The position numbers and the translations under genes were made by a program. Of a stretch of 64,000 nt of DNA, positions 17,404-27,330 are shown one piece after another; positions within the stretch are counted from its first letter, which is position 1, and the number at the start of each line of letters is the position of its first letter. Below the pieces are notes generated by a model. It saw only the letters and a program-made list of their open reading frames with translations, did no database searches and was not told the DNA's origin. This stretch comes from Cutibacterium avidum ATCC 25577 (GTDB taxonomy: Bacteria; Actinomycetota; Actinomycetes; Propionibacteriales; Propionibacteriaceae): positions 156,560 to 220,559 of the forward strand of contig NZ_JH165054.1 of assembly GCF_000227295.1 (NCBI RefSeq), written 5' to 3'.

Positions 17404-18276
17404 ATGGATTTCAAGGACGACGCAGGTATTGATCCCGGTTCCATCGGCTCCCCCAGTGGCGGTGGCGGCGGTGGACGTGTCGCCATCGGAGGAGGTGCCG
17501 GGGTCGTCGTCCTTCTCATTGCGGTTTTGCTGGGCGTCAATCCTGGCGATCTGCTCGGTCAGAACGATCAATCACAAACCGTCCCGGCCAACTCGACGGC
17601 CGCGGTGTCGCACTGCCGCAGCGGAGCCGACGTCAAAAGGGACCCCAACTGCCGCTGGGCGGCCTACGCCACCAGCATCAACGAGTACTGGGAAACCCAG
17701 ATCGAGGGCTACACCAAGGCCAAAACGACTCCGTTCAGCCGTTCGGCGCGCACCGGGTGTGGTCACGCCGACGCCCAGACTGGGCCCTTCTACTGCCCGC
17801 CGGACAAGATGGTCTACCTTGACACGAACTTCCTCGGCACCTTGTTGCAGCAGCTTGGTACTCAGTCCTCCACCGCTGCCGAGGCCTACATCATGGCCCA
17901 CGAGTACGGTCATCACGCCCAGGACCTGCTGGGGACATTGTCCGAGGCTCACGCATCGGGTAACCAGACCGGCCCGAAGTCGGCGTCAGTACGCCTGGAG
18001 TTGCAGGCCGACTGCTATGCCGGCACCTATCTCAAGTGGACCTCGAAGAACAAGGCCGACGTCATCGACAATGTCACCCGTGACGACCTGGCCAAGGTCG
18101 TCGAGGCCGCTCGAGCAGTCGGTGATGACCACATCCAGCGTCAGTACGGTGGCGGCGTGCAGCCCGACAAGTGGACCCACGGCTCGTCGAGGATGCGAAT
18201 CCACTGGGCCCAGCGCGGCTTCGACACCGGTGACCCGGCCCAGTGCGACACCTTCTCCACCAATGACCTGGGGTGA
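17404..18276 (+). CDS. Neutral zinc metallopeptidase family protein (YpfJ type)
   Basis: A 290-residue membrane-anchored protein of the YpfJ-type zinc metallopeptidase family. A Gly-rich cytosolic head precedes one membrane helix (about 27-43, GAGVVVLLIAVLLGV) and an external domain. The zinc motif HEYGHH (HExxH) is near residue 163, and the downstream glutamate is in LELQADCYAG. Conserved cysteines appear at SHC, PNCRW, TGCG, YCPP and ADC. The substrate is unknown. ATG 17404 is the first start after the upstream stop and is preceded by a weak AACGGGG site. Confidence 0.85.
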   Translation: MDFKDDAGIDPGSIGSPSGGGGGGRVAIGGGAGVVVLLIAVLLGVNPGDLLGQNDQSQTVPANSTAAVSHCRSGADVKRDPNCRWAAYATSINEYWETQIEGYTKAKTTPFSRSARTGCGHADAQTGPFYCPPDKMVYLDTNFLGTLLQQLGTQSSTAAEAYIMAHEYGHHAQDLLGTLSEAHASGNQTGPKSASVRLELQADCYAGTYLKWTSKNKADVIDNVTRDDLAKVVEAARAVGDDHIQRQYGGGVQPDKWTHGSSRMRIHWAQRGFDTGDPAQCDTFSTNDLG

Positions 18277-18318
18277 CGCGTGAGCCGTCGGCTCACACGA
18301 CCTGACCTACAGCCCCCG

Positions 18319-18350
18319 ACGCGGCGTCTGAATGGATTCAGACGCCGCGT
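18319..18350 (+). terminator. Stem-loop after the zinc peptidase gene
   Basis: Two perfect 15-base arms (18319-18333 and 18336-18350) separated by GG form a strong GC-rich hairpin 43 bp after the stop codon. There is no clear U-tract. Probable terminator separating this unit from the downstream ene-reductase gene. Confidence 0.6.
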
Positions 18351-18431
18351 TCGCATCCAGCGAATACAATAGGGACGCACACGGCATCCAATTCAGTGCG
18401 TCATCGATGACGCCGGCCGGGGGAGGTTGTT

Positions 18432-20444
18432 GTGAGCGAGATCCATCGAATTCTGTTCGAGCCGACGACCATCGGCTCCATCCACGTCAAGAACCGCTAC
18501 GCCATGGGCCCGATGGGCCCACTGGGCATGTCCACCGCTGAGGGCGGCTGGAACCAACGAGGAATCGACTACTACGTCCGGCGAGCTGCCGGCGGTATCG
18601 GCCTCATCATCACCGGCGTCTGCCAGGTGACGAACCCGATCGAACACCTGCCCAGCGGCACGTTGCCCAATCCGACACTGTCTCCTGCCTGCTTCCTGCG
18701 GACATCACGGGAGATGACGGAACGGGTCCACGCCCATGACTCCCGCATCGTCCTGCAGGTCGGCGCCGGGTTCGGACGAGTCATCATGCCTGTCGTGCTG
18801 CGTCCCGGTGAGAAGCCGGCCGCCCCGTCGGAAATCCCCTACATGTGGAATCCGAGGATCACCTGCCGCGAGATCACCAAGGACGAGATCCACCAGATCG
18901 TCGCCCAGTTCCGGATCACTGCGAAGGTTGCCTATGAAGCTGGCTTCGACGGCATCCAGGTGCATGCCTGCCATGAGGGCTACCTCATTGACCAGTTCGC
19001 CATCGAGAGGTTCAACCACCGCACCGACGAATACGGCGGCTCGCTGGAGAACCGATTGAGGTTCCCGCGCGAGATCGTCGAGGCCATCCACGAGGCGGTC
19101 GGGGACGATTTCCCGGTCCAGATCCGCTTCTCGCCGAAGTCCATGATGAAGGACTGGAACGTCGGTGCCCTTCCCGACGAGGAGTTCGAGGAAGTCGGTC
19201 GTGACATGCCTGAGGGCATCGAGGCCGCTCGCCTGCTGCACTCCTATGGATACGAGGCCCTCGACATCGACGTCGGCTGCTACGACGCCTGGTTCTGGAA
19301 CCATCCGCCGATGTACCAGGAGAAGGGGCTCTACCTGCCCTATGCCTCTGAACTCAAGGAGGCTCTGCCGGACATCCCGCTCATCGTCGCAGGGCGGATG
19401 GACGATCCTGACCTTGCCGCCAATGCGGTCTCCGACGGGATCGTCGACATGGTGTCCTTGGCCCGACCAACCCTGGCGGACCCGGACATCGTCATCAAGT
19501 TGCAGACCGACCATCCGGAACGAGTACGTCCCTGCATCTCCTGCCAGGAGGGCTGCATCGGTCGTATCGGCAAGTTCACCGTGCTGAACTGCTCGGTGAA
19601 CCCGGAGGCCGGACGCGAGGCCGACACCCATCTGCATCCGGTGTTGCCGCACCACGCCAAGAGGGTGCTCATCATCGGTGCTGGTCTGGCGGGCATGGAG
19701 GCAGCGCGAGTCCTCAGCGAACGCGGACATGAGGCCGTCATCGTCGAGGCCAGCGACCACATCGGCGGTGTCGTACTCGCTGGTGGCCAACCCTCCTTCA
19801 AGGAGGACGACCTGGCCCTGCTCGACTGGTACCGAACGACCCTGGAGGAGCTGGGCGTGGAGATCCGTCTCAACACCTCGGCAACCGCCGACCTCATCGC
19901 GTCCTTCCGGGCCGATCACATCATCCTGGCCACCGGGTCGACACCACGTCGACTCGATCTGGGTGATGACACCACGGTCGTCGACGCCACCGACGCCCTG
20001 CTCCATCGTGACTCACTGGGTAAGAGGATCGTCATCATCGGCGGCGGCCTGACGGGTTGCGAGCTGGCTCTGGCAATGCGGGAAGCTGAGGCCGAAGTGA
20101 CGATCGTCGAGGCCGAACCCGACATTCTCACCCGAAATGCCCCGCTGTGCGCTGCCAATGAAGACATGCTGCGTCGCCTGGTTCCCTTCCGTGGGATCGA
20201 GGTGATGGCTGATGCCAAGGCCCTGCACACCACGCCGAAGGGGCTCATGGTCGAGGTCAACGGCCACGAGAAGGAACTGCCCGCCGACTCGGTCGTCGCC
20301 GCCATCGGCTACCTGCCCGAGCAGGACCTGCGTGGCGCCGTCGAGGCGACCGGATTGCCGTTCAACATCATCGGGGACGCCCGCAAGCCTGCCAATATCA
20401 TGTACGCGATCTGGGACGCCTACGAGGTGGCCTCCAGTATTTGA
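18432..20444 (+). CDS. Old-yellow-enzyme family FMN/4Fe-4S/FAD oxidoreductase (2,4-dienoyl-CoA reductase-like)
   Basis: A 670-residue three-part flavoenzyme. Residues 1-350 are an FMN-binding TIM barrel ([13 protein letters not shown] at the start; [12 protein letters not shown]; the [15 protein letters not shown] motif). A 4Fe-4S site follows with CISCQEGC and a fourth Cys in [11 protein letters not shown]. Residues 405-670 form FAD/NAD(P)H Rossmann domains ([18 protein letters not shown] and [18 protein letters not shown]). This is the architecture of E. coli FadH, trimethylamine dehydrogenase and clostridial enoate reductases. The exact substrate, a dienoyl-CoA or another enoate, is not settled by sequence. 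GTG 18432 follows GGGGGAGG. The gene is flanked by hairpins on both sides. Confidence 0.85.
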   Translation: MSEIHRILFEPTTIGSIHVKNRYAMGPMGPLGMSTAEGGWNQRGIDYYVRRAAGGIGLIITGVCQVTNPIEHLPSGTLPNPTLSPACFLRTSREMTERVHAHDSRIVLQVGAGFGRVIMPVVLRPGEKPAAPSEIPYMWNPRITCREITKDEIHQIVAQFRITAKVAYEAGFDGIQVHACHEGYLIDQFAIERFNHRTDEYGGSLENRLRFPREIVEAIHEAVGDDFPVQIRFSPKSMMKDWNVGALPDEEFEEVGRDMPEGIEAARLLHSYGYEALDIDVGCYDAWFWNHPPMYQEKGLYLPYASELKEALPDIPLIVAGRMDDPDLAANAVSDGIVDMVSLARPTLADPDIVIKLQTDHPERVRPCISCQEGCIGRIGKFTVLNCSVNPEAGREADTHLHPVLPHHAKRVLIIGAGLAGMEAARVLSERGHEAVIVEASDHIGGVVLAGGQPSFKEDDLALLDWYRTTLEELGVEIRLNTSATADLIASFRADHIILATGSTPRRLDLGDDTTVVDATDALLHRDSLGKRIVIIGGGLTGCELALAMREAEAEVTIVEAEPDILTRNAPLCAANEDMLRRLVPFRGIEVMADAKALHTTPKGLMVEVNGHEKELPADSVVAAIGYLPEQDLRGAVEATGLPFNIIGDARKPANIMYAIWDAYEVASSI

Positions 20445-20451
20445 GTGCCCG

Positions 20452-20482
20452 GGGAGGGGCTGGGTCTTCCCCGGCCCCTCCC
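20452..20482. terminator. Bidirectional terminator hairpin between the ene-reductase gene and sufT
   Basis: A 13-pair stem (20452-20464 with 20470-20482, one G-T pair) with a 5-base loop lies between two convergent genes, 8 bp after the plus-strand stop and 36 bp beyond the minus-strand stop. It can serve both transcripts; no long U-tract. Confidence 0.65.
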
Positions 20483-20518
20483 GTCAGTCCCCGCGGGCAC
20501 AGGGGCGTGACGACAGAC

Positions 20519-20875
20519 TCAGACGTTGAAGCCGATCGCCTGGAGCTGCGCCCGGCCATCATCGGTGATGCGCTCCAGACCCCACGGCGGCAGCCACACC
20601 CAGTTGATCGTCGCGGACTTGACGATCCCCTCCAGCACCGTCTGGGTGTCGTACTCCAGCCGATCCGTCAGCGGGCAGGTGGGGCTGGTCAGCGTCATGT
20701 CGATGGTGACATTGCCCTCGTCGTCGATGTTGACCCCGTAGACGAGGCCGAGGTCAACGACGTTGACCATGAGTTCGGGGTCGATGACGTCCTTCATCGC
20801 CTCAATGACGTCGTCGACGGTCGGCATGGCCGTCAGCGTCACTTCCTGGGCGGGCACGGCGTTGTCATCGCTCAT
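20519..20875 (-). CDS. sufT: Iron-sulfur cluster assembly factor, SufT/MIP18 (DUF59) family
   Basis: A 118-residue DUF59/MIP18 protein thought to help Fe-S cluster maturation or carrier loading. It shows the family core DVIEAMKDVIDPELMVNVVDLGLVYGVN, then MTLTSPTCPLTDRLEYDTQ with a conserved Cys, and the typical C-terminal WGLERITDDGRAQLQAIGF. Last gene of the suf operon; its start overlaps the sufU stop by one base. M. tuberculosis Rv1466 is the likely counterpart. Confidence 0.9.
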   Translation of the reverse strand: MSDDNAVPAQEVTLTAMPTVDDVIEAMKDVIDPELMVNVVDLGLVYGVNIDDEGNVTIDMTLTSPTCPLTDRLEYDTQTVLEGIVKSATINWVWLPPWGLERITDDGRAQLQAIGFNV

Positions 20876-21366
20876 CAGCCCTCCTCCTTCGTCTCGTTCT
20901 TCTCAGCGATCGCGTCGGCAGTGGCCGGAGCCTTCTCAGTCGCCTTGAGCAGACCGTCCTCCAGTGCTGACCAGCCGAGCATCGCGCACTTGACTCGCGC
21001 CATGAGCTTGGCGACTCCCTCGAAGGCAATGGCGTCCTCGTAGGTGTCCTCGTCGAGCTCGATGGTGCCGCGAGAGCGCATCATCTCCTGGAAGCCGCGG
21101 TAGAGCTCCTGGGCCTCGTCGATGGTCTTGCCGATGACGAGATCGGTCATGACCGAGGTCGACGCCTGGGAGATGGAGCACCCCAGCGCGTCATAGGACA
21201 CGTCGGAGATGACGTCGCCATCCAGGTGAACCCGCAGCAGCAACTCGTCGCCACAGGACGGGTTGACCTGGGTCACCTCGGCGTTGTAGTCCTCGCGCAG
21301 ACCACTGTGGTGCTTCTCCCGGTAGTGATCCAGGATGATCTGCTGATACATCTCCTCGACGTTCAT
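20875..21366 (-). CDS. sufU: SufU, sulfur-transfer protein of the Suf system
   Basis: A 163-residue zinc-dependent sulfur acceptor for SufS. It starts MYQQIILDHYREKHHSG and has C38 with D40 (NPSCGD), C63 (GCSIS) and C127 (VKCAMLGW), the SufU zinc and thiol residues. The insertion between the second and third cysteines typical of SufU versus IscU is present. The last 20 residues are an Ala/Glu/Lys-rich tail. It overlaps sufS by 4 bp, so stoichiometric coupled translation is likely. Confidence 0.93.
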   Translation of the reverse strand: MNVEEMYQQIILDHYREKHHSGLREDYNAEVTQVNPSCGDELLLRVHLDGDVISDVSYDALGCSISQASTSVMTDLVIGKTIDEAQELYRGFQEMMRSRGTIELDEDTYEDAIAFEGVAKLMARVKCAMLGWSALEDGLLKATEKAPATADAIAEKNETKEEG

Positions 21367-22604
21367 GCGACACCTCCGGCAAAGAAGCTCCGAGCGTACT
21401 CGACGGACTCGACGAGCCGATCCACCTCGTCCGCGGTGGAATACAGGTATGACGACGCACGAAGGGACGACTGTATTCCCAGCCGCTCGTGCAACGGCCT
21501 GGCACAGTGGTGGCCACCGCGCACCGCGACCCCGTGACCGTCCATGAGGCTCATGGCGTCGTGCGGATGTACTCCCTCGATGGTGAAGGACACCGTGCCG
21601 GTACGGGCGGTGGCGTCGATTGGTCCGAGGACGTGCACCCCCTTGACGGTCTGCAGACCCTCGAGCATCCGGGCAGCGAGCTCGTGCTCGTGCTCGGCAA
21701 TGGCCTCCATCCCGATGCCATCGAGATAGTCAGCGGCCACGCCGAGGGCGGCGAGCTGAGCGATCGGCGGGGTGCCGGCCTCGAAACGATGCGGGGGCTC
21801 GGCGTAGGTCGATCCCTCCATGCGCACGACCTCGATCATCTCGCCACCGCCGAGGAAGGGCGGGAGCTCGGCGAGCAAGTCGTAGCGCCCCCAGAGAATG
21901 CCAATACCGGTCGGGCCGCACATCTTGTGGCCGGTGAAGGCCACCAGGTCAGCTCCCAGGGCCGACACATCAACAGGCATCTGTGGGACGGCCTGGGATG
22001 CGTCGACCACCATGACGGCACCGACGGCATGGGCCTGCTCGGCGATCATCCCGATCGGGTTGATCGTGCCGAGCACGTTGGAGGCCAAGGTCAGGGAGAC
22101 GACCTTGGTGTGCTCGTTGATGAGGCCCTCCGCCTCGGCCTTCTCGAGGTCGAGACGGCCCTCATCGGTGATGTCGAACCACCGCAGGGTGGCTCCAGTG
22201 CGCTGACACACGAGCTGCCATGGCACCAGGTTGGAGTGATGCTCCATCACCGAGATGACGACCTCGTCGCCGGGTCCGAGACGCTCACCCAAGGTGTGGG
22301 CACACAGGTTGAGAGCCTCCGAGGCGTTCGACAGGGCCACCACTTCCTCGGGACGAGACGCCCCGAGGAACCGCGCGATGCGTTCACGCCCGCCCTCGTA
22401 TGCCTGGGTGGACTCCAACCCGAGCTGGTGCATGGCCCGAGCAACGTTGGCGTTGTGTCGGGCGTAGTGCTCACTCAGGGCGTCGATGACGACCTGCGGT
22501 TTCTGGGAGGTGTTGGCCGAGTCGAGGTACGTCAGCGGGTACTCCCCCACCCTGGTGGACAGGATGGGGAAATCCTTCCTGATCTTCTCGACGTCGTAGC
22601 TCAT
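21363..22604 (-). CDS. sufS: Cysteine desulfurase SufS
   Basis: PLP enzyme of 413 residues that releases sulfur from cysteine as an enzyme persulfide and passes it to SufU. The PLP lysine is K227 in FTGHKMCGPTG, and the persulfide cysteine is C367 in RGGHHCARP. The HHSNLVPW and DASQAVPQ motifs bind PLP. The group II desulfurase features match SufS. It lies 2 bp after sufC and overlaps sufU. Confidence 0.95.
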   Translation of the reverse strand: MSYDVEKIRKDFPILSTRVGEYPLTYLDSANTSQKPQVVIDALSEHYARHNANVARAMHQLGLESTQAYEGGRERIARFLGASRPEEVVALSNASEALNLCAHTLGERLGPGDEVVISVMEHHSNLVPWQLVCQRTGATLRWFDITDEGRLDLEKAEAEGLINEHTKVVSLTLASNVLGTINPIGMIAEQAHAVGAVMVVDASQAVPQMPVDVSALGADLVAFTGHKMCGPTGIGILWGRYDLLAELPPFLGGGEMIEVVRMEGSTYAEPPHRFEAGTPPIAQLAALGVAADYLDGIGMEAIAEHEHELAARMLEGLQTVKGVHVLGPIDATARTGTVSFTIEGVHPHDAMSLMDGHGVAVRGGHHCARPLHERLGIQSSLRASSYLYSTADEVDRLVESVEYARSFFAGGVA

Positions 22605-22606
22605 GA

Positions 22607-23374
22607 TCAGGAGTTGGCCTTGACAGCGGACACGTACTTCTCGTAGCCCTCGGCCTCGAGCTCCTCGCCCAGCTCCGGACCACCGGTGGCGGCCACCCGG
22701 CCATCGACGTAGACGTGAACCTGGGTGGGCTTAACGTAACGCAGGATTCGGGTGTAGTGGGTGATGAGCATGAGCCCGTGCTCAGGGTCGGTCATGTACC
22801 GGTTGACGGTGTTGGCGACGACCTTGAGGGCATCGATGTCCAGGCCGGAGTCGGTCTCGTCGAGGATCGCGAACCTCGGGTGAAGCAGCTCGAGCTGGGC
22901 CATCTCGGAACGCTTCTTCTCACCACCGGAGAATCCCTCGTTGACGGACCGCTCGGCGAAGTCGAGGTCGAGCTCCTGACGGGTCAGGGCCTCATTGACC
23001 TCCTTGACCCAGGTGCGCAGCTTCGGGGCCTGACCGTCGGTGGCGGTACGAGCGGTACGCAGGAAGTTGGCGACGGAGACGCCGGGCACCTCGACCGGGT
23101 ACTGCATCGACAGGAACAGACCGGCGCGGGCACGCTCGTCGACGGTCATCGCCAGCAGGTCCTCACCGTCAAGGGTGACGGAACCACCGGTGACGGTGTA
23201 CTTGGGGTGACCGGCCAGGGTGTAGGCCAGGGTCGACTTGCCGGAACCGTTGGGGCCCATGATGGCGTGGACCTCTCCGGAGTTGATAGTCAGGTCGACT
23301 CCCTTGAGGATCTGCTTGGGACCGGCCTCGGTCTCGACGTCGACGTGAAGGTCATTGATCTGCAGGGTTGCCAT
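22607..23374 (-). CDS. sufC: Fe-S cluster assembly ATPase SufC
   Basis: A 255-residue ABC-type ATPase that drives the SufBCD scaffold. Walker A is GPNGSGKST, the signature is FSGGEKKRSEMAQL and Walker B is FAILDETDSGLD, the SufC-specific forms. It lies 6 bp downstream of the Rieske gene and 2 bp upstream of sufS. Confidence 0.95.
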   Translation of the reverse strand: MATLQINDLHVDVETEAGPKQILKGVDLTINSGEVHAIMGPNGSGKSTLAYTLAGHPKYTVTGGSVTLDGEDLLAMTVDERARAGLFLSMQYPVEVPGVSVANFLRTARTATDGQAPKLRTWVKEVNEALTRQELDLDFAERSVNEGFSGGEKKRSEMAQLELLHPRFAILDETDSGLDIDALKVVANTVNRYMTDPEHGLMLITHYTRILRYVKPTQVHVYVDGRVAATGGPELGEELEAEGYEKYVSAVKANS

Positions 23375-23380
23375 GGTGGT

Positions 23381-23704
23381 TCAGGACTCCTTCGTGATGG
23401 GGTTGGCGACGTCGACGAGGACGTCGCCGCCGTCGATGGTCACGGGATAGACGGGAAGCGGCTCGGTGGCCGGAAGGTTGCGGGGTTTGCCGGTGCGCAG
23501 GTCGAAGATCGACCCGTGCATGTAGCACTCGAGGCCACAGTCCTCGACGTCACCGTCAGCCATCGGCACCTGAGCATGGGTGCAGATGGCTCCGATGGCG
23601 TGGACCTCACCCTCGGTGCGTACCAGGACGATCTCGGTGCCGTCGACCTCGAACTCCTGCGGGGAATCCTCCTCGAGGGCCGAGAAACTGGTGACGACCG
23701 GCAT
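23381..23704 (-). CDS. Rieske-type 2Fe-2S ferredoxin of the suf operon
   Basis: A 107-residue soluble protein of the bacterial non-heme Rieske ferredoxin type. The cluster ligands are visible as C41-x-H43 (CTHAQVPMADG) and C60-x2-H63 (CYMHGSIFDLRTG). The DVEDCGLE insert contains another Cys. It sits between sufD and sufC, overlapping sufD by one base. Suf operons in actinobacteria often carry such a gene; it probably supplies electrons or acts as a client, which is inference. Confidence 0.9.
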   Translation of the reverse strand: MPVVTSFSALEEDSPQEFEVDGTEIVLVRTEGEVHAIGAICTHAQVPMADGDVEDCGLECYMHGSIFDLRTGKPRNLPATEPLPVYPVTIDGGDVLVDVANPITKES

Positions 23705-24912
23705 CAGTCCTCCTCCACCGTGGTGGAGGCGCCGAGGTTCTCGACGAGCTCGGCCTCGATGCGGGCGACGAGCTCTTCGGAGATCTCTGGCACGCCGATC
23801 CTGCGGACGATGTCGGTGAAGAAGCCATGCACGACGAGACGACGGGCCTCGGCCTCCTCGACGCCACGCGACTGCAGGTAGAACAGCTGCTCGGCGTCGA
23901 AGCGTCCGGTGGAGGCGGAGTGTCCGGCGCCACGGATATTGCCGGTCTGGATCTCCAGGTTCGGCACGGCGTCGGCACGGCAGCCCTCGGTGAGGACGAG
24001 GTTCTTGTTGGACTCGTAGGTCTCGATGTCCTCGGCCACCGGACGGATGAGGACGTCACCGATCCACACCGAGTGCGCGTCCTTGCCCTGCAGACAACCA
24101 CGGAAGTCCACGTGGGACTCGGTGCTGGGGGCATTGTGGTCGACGAACAGGCGGTGCTCGATGTGCTGGCCGGCATCGGCGAAGTAGACACCGAGCTGGG
24201 TCAGGTTGCCACCGGGACCGTTGTAGGAGGCGGTCTGGGAAATGCGCACGGCCTTGCCGCCAAAGCTGGCCTGGGCAGTGCGGACGGTGGCGTCACGACC
24301 GATCTCGAAGGAGATCTGGGCACCGTGAATGGCGGTGTCGTCCCACTCCTGGACGAAGAGGACGGTCACCTGGGCACCGTCACCGACGCGGAAGGTCCAG
24401 TTCTCACCGAGACGGGCCACACCACGGTGACGAACGATGACGGTGGCCTGGGCATGGTTGCCGATCTCGACGACCACGTTGTGGTGGCAGGAGATCTCGT
24501 CGTTGTGACCATTGACGGTGATCTCGACCGGGACCTTGAGCTCGGCCTCGGCCGGGATGACCAGACGATGGTTGACGGCGTGCGGGTCGGCTGCGGCCAG
24601 AGCCGACAGACGGTCCTGCGGGGTCTCGGCCAGGCCATTCAGCTCGCTGGCGGCCAGGTCGGTGACGGTGATGCCCTCGGCCCCCCTGACGTCGACGTCG
24701 ATGACGCCGGCCTCCTGGCTCGACTCGAGAGCGAGCTCGGAGAGGATCGGGGTGAAGGTCTTGATCGGAGTGAACCGCCAGATCTCCTCACGCCCGGTGG
24801 GCATGGGGTGATCGGCAACCTCCCACGACGGGGTGGGGTGCAGATGGGATTCGACGTCGTTCTCGATGGCGACGTTGTGGCCCTTTCGGGGCGCGGCGGC
24901 TGGTGCGCTCAA
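23704..24912 (-). CDS. sufD: Fe-S cluster scaffold protein SufD
   Basis: A 402-residue SufBD-family beta-helix protein that pairs with SufB and SufC. Recognisable parts include EIWRFTPIKTF near the N-terminus, NLTQLGVYFADAGQHIEHRL, then CLQGKDAHSVWIGDVLI and GAGHSASTGRFDAEQLFYLQ SRGV, the conserved C-terminal block. It lies between sufB and the Rieske gene. The assigned start gives an Ala-rich leader; a later start in the first 20 residues is possible. Confidence 0.93.
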   Translation of the reverse strand: MSAPAAAPRKGHNVAIENDVESHLHPTPSWEVADHPMPTGREEIWRFTPIKTFTPILSELALESSQEAGVIDVDVRGAEGITVTDLAASELNGLAETPQDRLSALAAADPHAVNHRLVIPAEAELKVPVEITVNGHNDEISCHHNVVVEIGNHAQATVIVRHRGVARLGENWTFRVGDGAQVTVLFVQEWDDTAIHGAQISFEIGRDATVRTAQASFGGKAVRISQTASYNGPGGNLTQLGVYFADAGQHIEHRLFVDHNAPSTESHVDFRGCLQGKDAHSVWIGDVLIRPVAEDIETYESNKNLVLTEGCRADAVPNLEIQTGNIRGAGHSASTGRFDAEQLFYLQSRGVEEAEARRLVVHGFFTDIVRRIGVPEISEELVARIEAELVENLGASTTVEED

Positions 24913-24963
24913 CGCGGTGTCTCTCTTTCTGGGAAAAGTGGGGTTCGTCGGGGCGAGGTCGAA

Positions 24964-26412
24964 TCAGCCGACCGCACCCTCCATCTGCAGCTCGATGAGC
25001 CGATTGAGCTCCAGGGCGTACTCCATCGGCAGCTCCTTGGCAATCGGCTCGATGAATCCGCGCACGATCATGGCCATGGCCTCCTCCTCGGTCAGACCAC
25101 GCTGCATGAGGTAGAACAGCTGATCCTCGCTGACCTTGGAGACGGTGGCCTCGTGGGCCATGGACACCTCGTCGGTACGGATGTCGTTGTACGGGTAGGT
25201 GTCCGAGCGGGAGATGTCGTCGACCAGCAGGGCGTCACAGCGCACTGCCGAGGAGGAGTGGTGAGCGTCCTTGCCGACGGCGACGAGGCCGCGGTAGGCC
25301 GAGCGTCCGCCCCCCTGGGAGATCGACTTGGAGACGATCGTCGAGGAGGTGTACGGGGCGTTGTGGACCATCTTGGCGCCGGTGTCCTGGTGCTGTCCCT
25401 CGGCTGCGAAGGCGACCGACAGAGCCTCACCCTTGGCGTGCGGGCCCATGAGGTAGCAGGCGGGGTACTTCATGTTGGCCTTGGAACCGATGTTGCCGTC
25501 GATCCACTCCATCGTGCCGCCCTCCTCGACGTAGGCACGCTGAGTGACGAGGTTGTACACGTTGTTCGACCAGTTCTGGATGGTCGTGTAACGGCAACGG
25601 GCGTTCTTCTTGACGATGATCTCCACGACTGCCGCGTGCAGCGAGTCCGACTTGTAGATCGGGGCGGTGCAGCCCTCGACGTAGTGCACGTAGGCACCCT
25701 CGTCGACGATAATCAGGGTCCGCTCGAACTGGCCGAGGTTCTCGGTGTTCATGCGGAAGTATGCCTGCAGCGGGATGGTGCAGTGGACGCCCTTCGGTAC
25801 GTAGATGAAGGAACCACCGGACCACACCGCCGAGTTCAGCGCGGAGAACTTGTTGTCGCCGAGCGGGACGGCGCTGGCGAAGTGCTCACGGAAGAGCTCG
25901 GGCTCCTCCCTGAGGGCGGTGTCGGTGTCGAGGAACAGCACTCCCTGCTTGCCGAGCTCCTCGTTGATCTTGTGATAGACGACCTCGGACTCGTACTGGG
26001 CGGCCACACCGGCAACCAGACGATCCTTCTCGGCCTCCGGGATGCCCAGACGGTCGTAGGTGTTCTTGATGTCAGACGGGAGGTCCTCCCAGGACTGGGC
26101 CTGACGCTCCTGAGCGCGCACGAAGTACTTGATCTGGTCGAAATCGATCGTGCTGATGTCGACGCCCCAGGTCGGCATCGGCTTACGCTCGAACAATTTG
26201 AGGGCCTTGAGACGCATGTCGAGCATCCACTGTGGCTCATGCTTCATGGCCGAGATGCCGCGCACGACATCCTCAGACAGCCCGCGCTGGGAGGCCGCTG
26301 CGTAGGCATCGGAATCGTGCCAGCCGTATTTGTAGCCGCTGAGGGCAGCCAGGTGTTCGTCCTGGCTGGCGCCGGTGCCCGGGAGGCTTGTGGGGGTGTC
26401 AACCTGGGTCAT
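24964..26412 (-). CDS. sufB: Fe-S cluster scaffold protein SufB
   Basis: The main scaffold of the Suf system, 482 residues. SufB features are [20 protein letters not shown] near the start, [29 protein letters not shown] with the conserved Cys, and the C-terminal [20 protein letters not shown] and [22 protein letters not shown] 26412 is chosen because GAAAGGATC lies just upstream and the earlier in-frame residues are not SufB-like. It overlaps the sufR stop by 4 bp. No intein insertion is present, unlike the mycobacterial SufB. Confidence 0.95.
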   Translation of the reverse strand: MTQVDTPTSLPGTGASQDEHLAALSGYKYGWHDSDAYAAASQRGLSEDVVRGISAMKHEPQWMLDMRLKALKLFERKPMPTWGVDISTIDFDQIKYFVRAQERQAQSWEDLPSDIKNTYDRLGIPEAEKDRLVAGVAAQYESEVVYHKINEELGKQGVLFLDTDTALREEPELFREHFASAVPLGDNKFSALNSAVWSGGSFIYVPKGVHCTIPLQAYFRMNTENLGQFERTLIIVDEGAYVHYVEGCTAPIYKSDSLHAAVVEIIVKKNARCRYTTIQNWSNNVYNLVTQRAYVEEGGTMEWIDGNIGSKANMKYPACYLMGPHAKGEALSVAFAAEGQHQDTGAKMVHNAPYTSSTIVSKSISQGGGRSAYRGLVAVGKDAHHSSSAVRCDALLVDDISRSDTYPYNDIRTDEVSMAHEATVSKVSEDQLFYLMQRGLTEEEAMAMIVRGFIEPIAKELPMEYALELNRLIELQMEGAVG

Positions 26413-27173
26413 GAGTGATCCTTTCGGATGGATGGACGCTTGGACGGCTCGGAGAGGGCCCGACGGGTGATCTCGACGTCGACGGGGACATGGGTGGTGC
26501 ACACCCCGTCACCGTGGGCGATCGTCGCCAACCGCTGGACGTGCGACCCGAGGAGTTCTGAGAACAACTGGGTCTCGACCTCGCACAACTGCGGGAAGAC
26601 CTTGGCCACCTCGACAACCGGGCAATTGTGCTGGCAGATCTGCTGCCCGGCACCCGCCGGCTGGATGGTGGCGACGTATCCGTCTGCTGACAGGGCCTCG
26701 GCCAACAACTGGGCCGGGACTTCGTCAGGACGTTCCTCCCGCAGAGCCCGGTACCGCGCCTCAATGTCATCGACCCGAGCCTTGGCCACCGCGTCGAGGG
26801 CCGACGGTCCGGCGGCGTTGGCAAGTTGCCGAAGGGCCGAGATCGCCAGGTCGTCATACGCGGTGTAGTAATCAGCCCTCCCATGATCAGTGAGGAAGAA
26901 GACGCGCGAGGGACGGCCTCGCCCCCTGGCCCCGAAGATCCTCTTCTCACGGGAATCGACGAGGCCCTCATTGACGAGGGAACTGAGATGGCGGCGCACT
27001 GCCGCTGCTGTCAGACCGAGACGATCAGCCAACTCGCTGGCCGTCGACGGGCCATTGTGCAGGATGGACGACATCACACGATCCCTCGTGGAGCTGTCCA
27101 TGTTCCCCTGCTTGTGCTCGCCGACGACGTCGCGACCTGCGGCGGCCATCTCGGTGTCGGTCGAATTTTTCAC
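26409..27173 (-). CDS. sufR: SufR, Fe-S-sensing transcriptional repressor of the suf operon
   Basis: About 254 residues with an N-terminal winged helix ([36 protein letters not shown]) and a C-terminal sensor domain with cysteines in [13 protein letters not shown] and PQLCEVE, the 4Fe-4S ligands of SufR. The repressor relieves control when the cluster is lost. Starts at GTG 27173, ATG 27149 or ATG 27101 are possible; the last has GGGG just upstream and starts nearest the domain. First gene of the eight-gene suf operon, so autoregulation is expected. Confidence 0.9.
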   Translation of the reverse strand: MKNSTDTEMAAAGRDVVGEHKQGNMDSSTRDRVMSSILHNGPSTASELADRLGLTAAAVRRHLSSLVNEGLVDSREKRIFGARGRGRPSRVFFLTDHGRADYYTAYDDLAISALRQLANAAGPSALDAVAKARVDDIEARYRALREERPDEVPAQLLAEALSADGYVATIQPAGAGQQICQHNCPVVEVAKVFPQLCEVETQLFSELLGSHVQRLATIAHGDGVCTTHVPVDVEITRRALSEPSKRPSIRKDHS

Positions 27174-27186
27174 AACTCCATTGTTG

Positions 27187-27213
27187 CCTAAAGATACTCC
27201 GACGCAACTTAGG
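27187..27213 (-). promoter_or_regulatory. Candidate SufR operator and promoter upstream of sufR
   Basis: An inverted repeat CCTAA (27187-27191) and TTAGG (27209-27213), with arm centres 22 bp apart (about two helix turns), lies 14 to 40 bp upstream of the GTG. On the minus strand TATCTT (27191-27196) is a possible -10 inside the repeat. Placement fits autorepression; a matching -35 is not clear. Confidence 0.45.
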
Positions 27214-27330
27214 ACACCCTACGTTATCCCGGGGTCACCATGAGCGGGCCGCTCCCCGCCCGCGGCAACCGCACGATCCTGTGGAAAAAGTCACAAACCC
27301 GGCCGCGCCACTGGTCAGCGATGAAAAACT

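Noticed and set aside
23827-26418. Very long plus-strand open frame opposite sufD and sufB
   Set aside because: It is an antisense shadow caused by GC-rich codon bias; the translated product is repetitive Val/Asp/Gly/Leu text without motifs, and the minus-strand SufB/SufD match is unambiguous.
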